A DNA stretch of 64,000 bases from Bimastos eiseni (taxonomy: Eukaryota > Annelida > Clitellata > Crassiclitellata > Lumbricidae): contig OY365806.1 in NCBI GenBank assembly GCA_959347315.1, forward strand, positions 24,411,855-24,475,854. The letters are read 5' to 3'. Positions 27,501 to 41,486 of the stretch are shown here, piece by piece. The notes beneath the pieces were generated by a model. That model worked only from the letters and a program-made list of their open reading frames with translations, searched no databases and was not told where the DNA came from. Positions within the stretch are counted from its first letter, which is position 1, and every line of letters begins with the position of its first letter. Both the position numbers and the translations under genes were made by a program.

Positions 27501-30500
27501 GGTCTCATCATGCGCGAGGTGCTGTTGATCACTGCTGCTCTTAACTCGGACCAAGTTAACGATCGCTGTATCTTCGACGATCTCCTTGGACTTCAGATCA
27601 GCATTAGGCTGCACTTCACTGATTCTGGAGTCCACGAGATCATCGGTCTTTCTTCCACAGTCTTCATCTTGCTGCTGCTGCGTGTGAGACACCGTCTGTC
27701 TTAATGCATGAGATTCTGCCAAAGACGCTGATCCGGCCATGAATGACCGTGGCAACTTTTGCATTCGTTCTCTATTGTTCGACGGAAAAGTGAAAGTCTT
27801 CTTCTGATTCTCAGCATCAGAGAACGTCGTCGTTGGCTTCATCGCTTCTTCCTCTCCTCTTCTTCTTTCATCCGTTCCAATCGAACGACTCGCACTTCTG
27901 ATTTTCTCATCTGCAACTGATTGCGATTTAATGTCCAAAACATTGGGTGCAAACAGAGGTACTAACTTTTCTTCCTTCTGGACATATTCCGAAACATCTG
28001 ACTTAGACACAGCCTTCGAATTTGCAGGTAATTCTTTCGAGTCATTTCCCAATTGAAGACCGCTCTCATGCGATATAGTCGAGGTCTTGTCTTCGAAATG
28101 CTCTTCTTTTCTGCCGATTTCTTCACTGATCTGATCTGATGTTGTGGTCGTCGGAACTGTCTCCGTATCGAACGGTGTTTCGTTGACTGTGGGGGGAGGG
28201 TTTCTGGCACGTGACCTAACGAGAGCTGCTCTTCTCCTTCTCCGCTCATCCATGGCACTGATCTCGGACGCACTGCTGCACAGCTGCTGATGCTGCGATC
28301 CATCGCGACTGTCAGAGACCGAGATGTCTGAGTCGATGCTGGACTTCCTGCTATGATCAGCCAATTGGGTTGGAAGCGAATCTGCTCTAACCGCTTCGTC
28401 TCGTCCAACGGTGGAATAGGTGGCAGAAAGACTCGTCGATGACGTCACATCTATGTTATCTCTGATGACGGACAGCGGTGAGGATGAGGAGGTACATCCA
28501 ATCAACGGATCCTGCGTCGCTGCTTCCTTTTGTGAGGTGTGCATCCTAGGAAAAGCAGGTAGCGAAGCATAAGCGACTCCCTCCCTGTCCATTCCGACTC
28601 CTTCTCGAACCATTCCCAGTTGGCGTCGCTCCGTTGACTCCGTCTGTCTGGATCTGTCCTTCGATGCTCGTCCTTCCAACTGATTCCATCTGCCCTCGGA
28701 TGCGGAGGAAGCTCTTTTAGGATGATCCACACTCTTCTGATTCATAAGATGCTGTGAATGAAGAGAACCAGATGAATTCATCTGGACTCTGACTGGTTCC
28801 GGATTAGATATATTTCGATCGCAAGACACCTGACAAAATTAAATAATAATAATTAATGAAAATTAATCCTGATCAATAAGAACAATGCAGGGTACAATCT
28901 ACTTGGTGCCTACGACATGACTCATTACTATAGAAGAATAGCGTAGGTTGAAAACACCAATGAATTAACACACGAGTCGTGTTAATAACACTATTTTATA
29001 AATTTTGCTGTGTAGTTTTGAAATGAAAACTAGATTCTCAATTTCTGTTAAAAACACATTTCATGAATAATTTCATTTTAATATGTAAAAATGCTTCATT
29101 TAAAGTAATAGAACATTGGGTATTGAAACTACTTATGGAGTTGGTAACGATTAACGAGTCTCGGTTAATTTGGCAACTACACAAATCCTGTTTAAACGAC
29201 TGTCGCTCTGACAGACAAGAGAAAACAAAGCCGACCGAAACCTTTACCTTGTTGTTTGTTCTACTAAGAAAACGTCGATCACAGTTGAATAAGACAAAGT
29301 TCAAAAATACCTTCTATACTGTGAAGGAATCCATGATTCCAGTTATATGCGCAACACTGACATTTGCATGGTTTCTCTGTTATAGTAACCGCGCAGATGA
29401 CTCACTTCGTTAGCGCCAACCCTCACTTACATTGACTTGAGATTTAGTCGATGATAAAGTTGATGATGACGATGATGATGATGACAATGTCGATGACGAT
29501 GACGGCGTTGGCGACGGCGACGACGACGCTGACGATGACGATGAATGTGACGATGACGATGAAGATGATGATGATGATGACGGTGATGATGACAGATTGT
29601 ATGGCTTACTGCTCTGTTGGACGTCTTTCCTATATTCTCCGTTGAATGGTTTGTTTGAGAAGATCGTTCATCTCTGCTTTGGTCGTTATCTAGAAATGTG
29701 GAACTGGCTTCCTGGCGTCGACCATAGGCAGTAGCCGTCGATCGTTCAGAGTCCAACTGTAGAGTCATCGCACCAACGGCAGAAGATGGCGCCAGTGACT
29801 GCTGCTGCTGGTGGTGGTGTCGGAATACGGACGAAGGGGTGAAAGGTCGACGCGAATTATGTACGGAGGCAGCAGCAGCAGCATGGTCGGACTGGTCTGA
29901 TGAGGATGAGAGTTTCCTTGAAGATGAGTTGTCGTCCGTCAGGTGAGACGTTGCGTTCTCTGTGTTTCCGGTTTCAACTGCGACAGCGGAAGCTGGAGTT
30001 CGACACGGTTGAATGGTCGAATGATGAAGAGGAGAATTTTCAAGAGGAGACGTCGCCTTTGGAAAAGACGTCGTCTGCTGAGTGGTGGGAGAAGGGACGA
30101 CGGACCGGTGCAATCCAGTCGATGCAGGCGACGAACGATTCTTGGGATCGATTGACGGTGGCGTCGATCGAAGGCGAGAGGCTGTTGATTGGTGGATGAT
30201 TCTGATGGGAGGAGACATCGGTCCCTGGAGAGCAACTGACTGAGGAGAAGGAGAAAAGACTATCGAACTTCCATCTGTCACTAATGGCTTTGGCTGATGA
30301 CGGTCACCTGTCGTCTGCCCACTCAGTCCAGGGTTCGAAGTCTGGAGACGAATCGGTGGAGAGACTGATCTGTGTAAAAGCTCAGATTCAAACTGATGCT
30401 GAAGATGGGACGACGCGCCATCATCGCTTCTCGGGTACAACCCTCTATTGTTCTGATCAGCTGTATTCGTGTGGTTAGGGAATCGGCGATGCTCCGTGGA

Positions 30501-33500
30501 CCTTCGAGGATCTTCTTGCTTTTCTCTCCTTAGACGTTGATCGGACCCGTGAGGCGACGTCTCAGAAATTGACTCTGCTGACAGTACGCTATTCGGTGCA
30601 TGATTGATGGAAGAAGGGGACAAATGCACCGCTCCCGATGAGCGATTTCCGTACGAATGATTTGTGCTGCCATAGCAACCTACAAAGTATTGGAAAACTC
30701 AAAAACACCAGCATTCAGTTTCGAGAACAGGTTTCAAAATTTCTAATGTCTCTGGATTTGTTTTTCCAGACACTAGTGGCTGGAGAAAAACCCTCAGCCA
30801 CATATTATTGGGGTTGGCTTAAAGGTGGGGAGCCACGGTGCGGCTTCTGTTCTCTGACCTCTGCAGCGCTTGTATGGTTCTCTATGAACAGAACCTTATC
30901 AAGTGCTCTAGTGTTGCTGGAAAGTCTAAACGTCATGGCCCATAATAAAGATTCAGGACTTCGATTTGCAGCGTCCGATCGCTCAACCTCGATGCGTATA
31001 TAGCCTATAATAATAATATATGCATGTAACCAATAATGCACTTGTTTCTATGGCTACAGATATGAACTTTGCGATCTATTTATCTGCAAAGCACAGCTGA
31101 CCAGTTAATGCCAAACCCTCTTGGAGTTAGAGATTAAAATGCAGTTATGCACTTACGTGCATAGTTCAGAAACGCCGAGCCGAAACATTTCCCGGAAGAC
31201 CATGGGCTCAGCTTGTCAATATAGAGGCGCTTTAATGTATACAGCCAGACTGCCACACAGTGAAGACCGCATCGCTATCTATCCATCCAGTCCAAAACGA
31301 TCGACCACATAATTGCTAGGACGAAGTTTATGGGGAACGAGGGCCGATGATCGAAGTAGGTTCATATGGCGCACAGAAAAATCCTCTCGAAATCTAATGA
31401 GCGGCACACGGTTGTCTGTTTACTAGGCACACGACCAAGATAAAAAAGATCGCCGTTGGATGATCGCAGCAGAGCAACTGAGTCTCTCCTCCTCATTTGC
31501 CTCCGAAAAGAGATTATTCGCTGAAATTGACACAAACCGAACGACGCATCGAGGCCCGAGATAAAGCTGCAATGAGAATATGCAATGGGCCTCGAGACTT
31601 TTCTTTGGCCTCGTTTGACACTAATCTTATCTCATCGTTGTATTGTTAGATCTATAAGAGCAACTGTATCTACGAAGACCTCAATGAACTTCAAACCTAT
31701 ACCCCTCGAGGAAGCATACGTCTGAAGCCCTCTGCTTAACTCTCACTCTGTCTGTCTCGTTGTTTCTCGGATTGGTCAAATAATCAATCGATCCATTGTC
31801 GATCGCTTAGCATAGATTTAACCTAAAGATCGATACAACAATATACGCGATCATTATTGTAATATTAACTGAAATTGATTATTTATATAACGTGGCTTCA
31901 ACAGAAAACTAAAAGAACATGATATTAAATGGTGAAGCTGGAGCCGACGAGTCAGCCCCTGTCTGGTAGAGGAGGATGGCAGACGTCCGGATTTTCTTCG
32001 AGGCGCTCCTGCAGAACAGATATTCGCCTTGTTCGGGACGGTAGATTGAAGCACTACCGCTGACCAACGGTCACAGTCACTCATTAAGCCCTAATCAGCC
32101 GACCCTTGCCGAAAAGAAAATTACCCAGTGCTACGTTTATAAATGCAGTCCGTATATCCTAAACTCGACTGAACATCAAAGAGGATGGGCCCACCTGATC
32201 CATTCATCCATTCATCCATTCATCCATTCATCCATTCATCCATTCATCCATCCATCCATCCATATATTCCGTCATTCCATCCATATGTCCGTCCATCCGT
32301 CCTCCTATCCAACTATCCATTCTCACACCTTCCATGGTCGGCCGCCGTCTGTTCCTCCATCCATCCATCCATCCATCCATCCATCCATCTATCCATTTGC
32401 GTTGTCTCATTTTGCGATGAGGCCAACGAATAGACTGCTGATATCAGCGCACTTGTTTACCGCCCATTTCTGGCTATTATCTCGTAGAGAAAGAGAAAGA
32501 GAGAAAGGCGCTAATGAAGCACAAAGCACAAAGCACAGCAGGGGAGGAGGAGAATAAGGAGAAGGAGGAGGAGAGGAGGAAGAGAAGGAGGAAAAGGTGG
32601 AGGAAGAGGAGGAGGATTCGCCCACAGCGCAGCAGCTGAAGTTAGCTGAGGAAGCAGCGATTCATTCGCGGACATGGTTCATATTACATTCACATGATTA
32701 CATCAACCGAACTGCGCATAATGTTATCGAGGATGATGTACAATCAGTCAATTTATAAAAAGCGCTTCGCCTGGAAATGGAAATAACGGGAAATTTAGAC
32801 GTATACCGACCTACGTCATCTTTGGAATAAATAATATGATTGACAACTCTCGACTCTTATCCACCGATAAATCAGCAAAACGCATGAAGAACCAACAGTC
32901 TAGAAGTTTGAAAGATAAAAAGAGATTTTGACGGATAAGTCAGAAAATGGGAGAAAGATAGATCCTACGCTTTTTCTTCTTATTTATGTTGCAGACTTTC
33001 AATTTGTTGCTCTTGTAATCTATATATATATATATATATATATAGGCACCGCTGCCCCTAAAGTACCGACCAAAACGCATTGCTCCTCTCCGACGAAGAC
33101 ATAAGCAAGAAATGGAGAACGTTTGTGGAGGCAGCGGAGGAGGAATAGGATGGATGGATGGATGGATGGATGGATGGATGGATGATTGAACGAAGCAATG
33201 AATGAACGAACGAACGAATAAACGCGTGTGTGAGTGACTAAGCCAGGCGTAAGGGAGATGTTTTGGTTGGTTGGAGATAAACAATCTTATGGACTTTGTA
33301 TCTCATGCATATGCATATACATGTAGGTTGCATGTGCAGCTTCAGAAGCCTAGTCTAGATTTTTTCGTTGCTGCAGTTTATCCTTTTCTCTGAATAAACA
33401 AGTTTTCGTTATCTAATACATCCAATCACTGTTTTGGATCTTGCTGAGTAAGATGTCATAGACCAAGTTAGAGGTCCCTAGGTCCTTCTGGTTTTTATAG

Positions 33501-36500
33501 AATTGTGAAATTTGGAGAGAATCAGATGCGGTAGACCGTTTGTTTTATTCCAAACGACGGTCAGGCATCGGTGGCATAGTAATTTTAGATTAATGGAGGT
33601 AGCCTATAAAAGAGAAGAGGGCAAATGTTGAGATGACTTGACGCTTGAAACATAGAAACAGAGAAATAGTGTGACTAATTGCCCCATTGAACTCATGAAA
33701 GAAATATGTGAGATGCACTAAAAATAGATATGTATGGGACATCAACACAGGCCGACAGGTTTATGCCGACGTAACACAAATGGTTTTAATATCCAAATAA
33801 TTTCCGATTTCAATGTATTTATTTGACATATGATTGCAGACGATTTAGGTCATACGCCGACTATCAGTTATTACTGCAGCCTTCACTCAATTATGTGATT
33901 CATTTTTATTGAGCTTCACAATGACAATAAACACCAAACATACGGATTATTTTGGGACGGATTGGCATTTTAACGCCGAGTGAGCACTCAAAGTGTATAA
34001 GGCATCAATGCAGTTTGTCATTCAAGCGTTAACGAAACTACATAGTTATATTATAATTAAAGACTATCAATCGAATCAAATCTATAGAGAACTTCTGTAT
34101 TGCCTTCGCTATCGTAAAATGGGCTACAATCGGCAGTTGCTCCGAAAGGTCAAAGACAGAAAATCTATATCGATTACAAGTCTTAGAGGGGCATGAGCGA
34201 TTACCTGCGGAGGCGACGTCGGTGTCCTTGTTTCTCGAGTCCTGTGGTTGTCCTCTGTATTGTTGTTGTTGTTGTTGCTGTTGTTGTCGCTGTTGTCGTC
34301 TGTTGTTCACTTTGTTGTCTGATCCTTCATTCGCTGAGTTTGCGTTTCGAAATCTAATGTTAGGATTTGAAGGCAGAACGGCCTCGTTATGGTTTCTATC
34401 TGATTGCAGTCGCTTCTCATCATCCGTTGATCCCCCGTTGATGGCGGAACTCTGCGCATCTCCCTCTGGACCGGATGTTCCCTGTTGCCTCCAGACGTGA
34501 GTCGACTGCTTCAGGGGAACATCCGTCGAAGATTCGAACTCCGTCGATGAAGGAGGAGTAGAGCCGACATGCGGAAGAGCGGTTGCGAATAGGATGGATG
34601 GAGAGAGAGCAGCCCGCAGCGAGTGAGAGGGAACTCGCCTTGGTGAGGTGGGTGGTGTGGCCCACTCCAGTTCCGTTCCAGATGTGGCTGGAGGTGGTGA
34701 CCCAACCCGTGAATCGTACCTGGATGGACGAAGGGAGACATTTGAGCGAGGATATCTTGCCTGCTGAGGATTAAGCCCATCTTCCGGCATACCACCATGT
34801 CTGAAATAAAATTGGGACAGATCACAGTTTCTTAGTTATTAAAACAGTCATGATTACTAATAGTCAATCAAGTCAATTAGAAAAGTCATCAGAGGCATTT
34901 CGATATGCATCGACAGCATTCTTTGAGCACTGTTGCAGCTATTCATTTTCGGTTCAAGCCTCACAAATCACTGAACAGTCACATCCGGAGGCATCGGCGG
35001 CCCACCCACTAAGGATTGGCTCGAATCCTCTCTCTCACGAGAGAGGATTCGAGCCAGACATACAATGCTCAACTTTCACTTACAGAACAGCATCATTCAA
35101 ATTTGTGAAAGAACACATTTCCATGTTTTTCTAGACGATTGAAACGCATTCAGTGCATCATAATATAAACGAACTGTGCTCTGAACTCGACCCGAACGTA
35201 TTCGCTATATTCATGCATCTTCTGGCATCTGTCCGACGCGGTTAACAACCCTTGCATAGACTGTTAACGTACGCAACAAACTGGGATATCCAGCATAGCA
35301 GTTGTCACACGTGATGGCGTGTAAAAACAATTTTATATCACCATACGATGCGAGTCTATACTCAGTCAGTGGAGCGTTCGTTTAGCCGACAGTATTGTGG
35401 TTTGCCATCGACAACGGTTAATGCATATCATGAATTCGTTTGACCGATTGAGCCACAGACGAGATCCTGATTAGAATGTAAAATGTTGAACTCAGCGAAG
35501 ACCTTTGCTTTCAAGTCGGGTTGAATCCCTGTATAAATTATTAGGACGCGGTTGCCTTATACGCCGATGGCTGGCCAACTTTAGGCTAGTTATTAAGCCA
35601 GATACTGTATCCTCGAGAGTCATTTTGACAAATTGGGAGTTGCAATGGCATTAATTATATGCCCAACCACAGGACCGTGTACAATATTGAAGAACTAACA
35701 TGTTATTACTTTACATTTCAAACAATAAGAACACGTGTAATACAGCATTTAGATTGAGGAATAAAAGATCTTGAGGATGAAAATATTAATTGTCTGAAAT
35801 GAAGGATAATAGGACGCTGGCATGGTGGCCGAGCGGTTAGAGCGGTCGGCCCGTAACACTCAGTGTTAGCTGAGTGAGCGAGTTCGACTCTCGTCCGAGG
35901 CGTCCCTGTGTAGGGACCTTGAGCAAGTCCTTCGCACACAGTTGCTCTGCATTACAGCAGTTGCGTCGTCGAGGCGTGTGTGTGCACTTCTGAACTAAAA
36001 GTGTGAGAAGGGCGATATCAAATAACAGTTGTATCATTGCATTGTATAGCAATATCAGTATCTATGGACAGATTGTAATCCATAGACTGTGTCTTCACTG
36101 TCTTCCATGGACATAAATTATTGCAATCCATTTTGCCGTTCATACAACTATTAGGCAAACTCATCCCGTCATCCTTTCGGGTTCGCTACGATCATCGACA
36201 CAGGTTGGATGTTTTTCAAAGTATCCTAGTGATTCAGAGAAGATATCCGATACAATCCGAGAGATTATATTTCTGCAGCCACATACAGACGAGTGTATTC
36301 ACTCTGTTGCCTTTGGTGGCGGTGACAGCTGATTTATTGCCAATTACATGTAAGTTATCACTGCAGACCGACTTGTTGGTTTATGTCTCTACAGTTGAAA
36401 GCTGTTGTTTTGCGTCGAGGCTGGCATGCGCGTTCTTCCAAGAGAGACACAGACAGCTATGCAATGAATGAACGAATGGCAGAATGAAGAAAGTAAATAA

Positions 36501-39500
36501 GGGAATATAAAGAGCATATATACGAAGGATATCCACTGGACTTTGTAATAAGAAAAAATAGAAACTTCGTTCTCGCTTTTTCAGCTTAATCCTGATTTCT
36601 ATTAAATTATTCACTAGAGACAGACACTGCAGTAGAACCTATGCTTGAATCACGAATCAGTTTATCAGCCAAAAACTGAAACGTTAATTGTTTTTATCGA
36701 ACTAGCATGTTACTAGACAGTAGCAGAAATGCATAATGGGCCATCCATAAATTATACCTATAGGCTTACATGTAGCAACGTATGATACATTCGTTGCTAT
36801 CCGTCTATATTTATGGCACAACTCTTAGCTGCTCATCGCTGCCGGTTGGGACGTTGCAGCGTGTTTATTCTTACACTGTAGATCCTCCAGTAAGCTAGAA
36901 GAAGGACTACTCAACTTATTAGCTGTGTAAAATAACAGAATAATTAAAGAGAAATCCTATGATCAGCTCTACTTAAAAGTCTCAATGACGGAGTGAAAGA
37001 GATTCTAAGGTGTGTAGTTCATAAATTTAATTGCCTAAACAGTCATTGACCGACACGTTCAATGCTTAAGCCTACAACTGCAAGATTAGTTTGATCTGTT
37101 CAAAATACAACACACACACTGTAGCATTAATTGACTTAACTATATAGATTAATGCATTTTCGTTCAGTGTTCACTGATACAATTGTTCGTAACATGGGAG
37201 TTATTGTATTCGTAATAGTAATCTCCTAGGCTTGATAGTAATAAGGTTCTAAATGAGTGAAATATAAAATAATATGACGAGGACTTTGCTCTGCCAACTC
37301 GGAACTCGGTTCAAAGACTAGTGACGTGACATCAGCTCTACTTAAGAGTCTCAATGACGGAGTGAAAGAGATTCTAAGGTGTGTAGTTCATAAATCAGCC
37401 TAATAACGATGGTCAGCTTAATAGCGATTGTGTACATCACCCCTCCCTCTATGATATTAAGTCAATGAATACTTACTGGTTACCCATGGTGGTTGCTGCT
37501 GCTGCCTTTCACCAAGTTAGGGGTGACCGACTGTCGAATTTTGATGCGTAGTTCGATTCCACATATCCATCAATAAATATCCAAAGTAATCGAAGTGAGT
37601 GACAGACAAATCTCCAGACACTGAGAGACGGAAAGACAGATATATAGACAGTGAGACAGAGACGGAAAGAGAGAGAGAGCAGGTTGAGACAAAGACGTCT
37701 GCGCTCCAAAGTCAAAGCCTGTCTGTCTCTTCGAAGAACGCCGTCCAGGTGACCTCTTACTTGCCTTTGCTTCTGCTCGATCTACGAGGAGCCTCTGGTT
37801 GCGCCACTGTCTCCACCACCTCCTCCTCCCTCCCTCATCTAGCTTTCCTGCTCTCTTCCTCTTCTTCCTATTTCCCTTCCTATTTTATGTCATCCGTTTC
37901 CTGTTCTTCCTCTTGAACCTCTTAATTTTCCTCCTCCTCTTTCCTGTCCTCCATTTCCTTTTCCTGTTCAGTTGCTTCTGCTGATACTCCTCTTTCTCCT
38001 CCTCTGTATGTAGACAAGAGAGGCCCGTCTTTGCTGTGAAAGATCAGCCGTGAGAGATCGGCTGAGAGGCTGCGTCGGTTGCCAGCTCAGTTGCTCCGAG
38101 GGAGAGCGCAGATAAACCTGCGACCGCCGCACAGGCCTTCGCCGACAGAGACCGAGGCCGAACGGAGGAAGGAACCCAGGCCGAACCGACCGACCGACCG
38201 ATCGACTACTGATATCCAATCCAGTTCACTCTTTATGATCATATTCTGATTGGTCTATACACATCGTTACACAGATGTGCACACCTATATGTGATAATTT
38301 GATGAGCGTCCAGTTGTATACATCATCTCAGTATCAACACTAGAGGTCTGCGGGTATACCCGTACCCGCGGGTAACCAGTACTCGACCCCGTACCCCCGG
38401 GTACGGATAGGGTACGGATACGCATTTACGGGTTGGGTCGGGTACGGGTAGACTAGTCACAGGTACATGTATATCCGGTTTTACCCGTGTCATCGTCAAG
38501 ACTTAGAGTTATAATGTCACCGTTAAATATATATCTGAATCTTGCATCATCAAAGACTTAAATATTATAGACAAACTTGGCCATTCGAAATCCAAGTACT
38601 ATATACCTGCACGTAATGCTTACCTTCCTTCTTAGGTATGTATGTTAATCGCTGTTTTTCTCATTCCTCTTCCTCCTCCTTTCTTTCAGCTCCTCCTCCT
38701 GCTGATCCAACTCTAGTGTTTCTCCTCCTTCACCTCTTCCTCCTCCTGCCCCTAGTTTCTGCTCCTCCACCTGTTCCTCCTACAACTCTTTCTCTTCCCC
38801 TTACGTTTCCTCTTTTCCTTCTCCATTTCGTCCTCATCTTTATCCTCCTTTTCACCTTCATTTTCAAGCCTTCCTTCCGCTTATGCCCGTTTGCTGCCTC
38901 TCCTGCTCCCTTCTTCTCCTTCTTTTCTTTTCTTACTTTTCATCCTTCTCTTCTTCCTATCCTCCTCAAGTCCCATACTCCTCTTCTACCTCTTCTTTCT
39001 TTTTCCTCCTTCTACTCCTCCTCCTCTTCCTACTCCTATTTCCCAATTTCCTGCTTCCGATCTAATCTTCATCCTCTTGCTTCATTTTCTGTTCCGGGTC
39101 CTTCTGTTGACTTTCCTCTCCCTATTCTCCTCCACTTGCCCCTATTTCAGCTTACGTCATCCTTCTCTCCTTCTCTTCTTCCTTTCCTTTCTCCTCCATT
39201 TTCTCCTTATTCTCCTGCTTCCGTTGTTGTTTCTCTGCTACTACTACGACAACAGTAACTTGTGATCCTATTAGCCTGGCAGGCAGAAGACTATGAGAGG
39301 ACATGTTAATGACGTCACGGGTATGGGTATACCCACGGGTACGGGTCGAGTAAGAATTTTGAGTACGGGTCGGATACGGGTACGGGTAACGGTCATGGGT
39401 CACGGGTACGGGTCGGGTAGCAAAAAAGCTCTACCCGCAGACCTCTAAGATTCAACACTAAATTCATGGACTGATCTGTTCAAAACGGTTTCATGCGAGT

Positions 39501-41413
39501 TAACAAGCATAGATACACGTACGTAGACCTAGATACGGTTCGATCCTCGGACGAGGAGTTGCATTTACTGTGTAGGGACCTTGAGCAAGTCCCTTCGCGC
39601 ACAATTTCTCTGCAATATAACTCCATTTTTGCCAGAGAGGCGAGTGTGCACTTCTGAACTAATTGTAAGAAGGGCCATATCAACTTACAATCGTATTGTA
39701 TTGTACACGTCTGGTATACGTGTGACCGTATACAGCTCNNNNNNNNNNNNNNNNNNNNNNNNNNNNNNNNNNNNNNNNNNNNNNNNNNNNNNNNNNNNNN
39801 NNNNNNNNNNNNNNNNNNNNNNNNNNNNNNNNNNNNNNNNNNNNNNNNNNNNNNNNNNNNNNNNNNNNNNNNNNNNNNNNNNNNNNNNNNNNNNNNNNNN
39901 NNNNNNNNNNNNNNNNNNNNNNNNNNNNNNNNNNNNNNAAAAGGAGAGGCTCCTGCAACGCGAGGCCCCTAATCTGGCTTAGTTGATTCACGCGTAAATC
40001 CGCTGCATGATATGCTGCAATTTCTTCTTATGCGAAAGCAATAAAAATGATTCCCAATCTAAAGATCATATCAACACATATTGATTATTTTCGTAGTTTA
40101 TGGGACATATATATGCTTACAATGTAGGCTAGGCCTATATTGCAGTGTATGGCCGCAAAACGAAATATGTGTGCATACCTGCATGTGTCAACGTTGCGTT
40201 GTGTACAGACACTTTGTCTATAGTAGAAAGGAGGAAATTGACGACAGTGCAGTCGAAATCAAACTACGTAGGCTATAGGGATCCTTGGTCGCGTTGAACA
40301 GCAGATATTAAGTCAACCTTTTCATTTATTTTGCTCTAAAGATTAGATGTAGGTCCAACGTAGGCCTACGCTATATGAATCTAGGCAATTTCTCGGCGGT
40401 GTCAGGGTCATACAAAGGGCGCGTCAGGCAATCAGCCTAAATGCGGCGCTATATAAACTTGAAGGTCAAATTAGAACGAAGTTCACAAAGTGCCACACTG
40501 TTTGTTGGGTCAGTTCAGAATCCTGGGAAGTCGTCCGGTGGAAGACAGCGTACGTGGTGCTAGGATGGAAAGCATAGGCATATAATTATTATGCTCTTCG
40601 CATAATTAGGCCTATATACTCATTGGCCTACCAAAACTACTCATCGGACTACCAAAACTCCGCCTCACTCCGCTCCAGTCTGTACTCGATGCAGCTGCTC
40701 GGTTGATCGCCCCTCTTCCACGTTTCTCACATATTTCTACTTTCATGACTCAACATCTTCATTGGCTTCCCTTGACTGATAGGATTCATTTTAAAGTTAT
40801 TTCTTACATTCAAAGCGTTGTTGGGTCAAGCTCCACTCTCTCTATGTGATCTTATCAGGAAACCAATCTCAGCTACCACAGGACGTTCTCTCCGCTCCTT
40901 AGACCGTCACGATCTTCTAGTACCGCAGTCTAGAACTGCCACAGCTCAGTATCGTGCCTGTGCCTCTGTTGACCTTTGCTATGGAACACCCTTCCTGCTG
41001 TGACTCGTGCTGCAATCTTATCTAGTAGCACAACTGTTTCTGTCGTTCTCTTAAGACTTTTCTCTTCTCTAGGGGTTTTTCACACAGGGAGCGCCTCTGA
41101 TTAGGTTCTACTGTGAGAGGCGCTTTTATAAATCCGTAAATAGATTAGAATATATTATTGCTGCAGAATCGGACGTAGAACAGAATGAAGTGTAAGAATA
41201 CATTTCGTAGAACACTCAACAGAGTGATAGTATAATTATAGTCTGAGAAAAGAATAGACCTGTTCTCGCCCTGAGAGCACTGCTGAATATGGCCACGGCT
41301 GTGAGCGACGCTACAGAAAATATGACTATAATTACATACAACACATGTGCATTGATTTGAATAGGACCTACTAATGAAGTGCGAATGGCGAGATATTTCA
41401 TCTTCTGCTGTAC

Positions 41414-41486
<73 letters not shown>

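Noticed and set aside
32185..33284. (ATCC)n and (GGAT)n as arms of one long inverted repeat element
   Set aside because: They are complementary only because both are simple tetranucleotide repeats; the flanks are unrelated.
35818..35905. Functional tRNA gene
   Set aside because: The tRNA-like head is attached to a SINE core and tail that recur elsewhere; the stems do not pair well.
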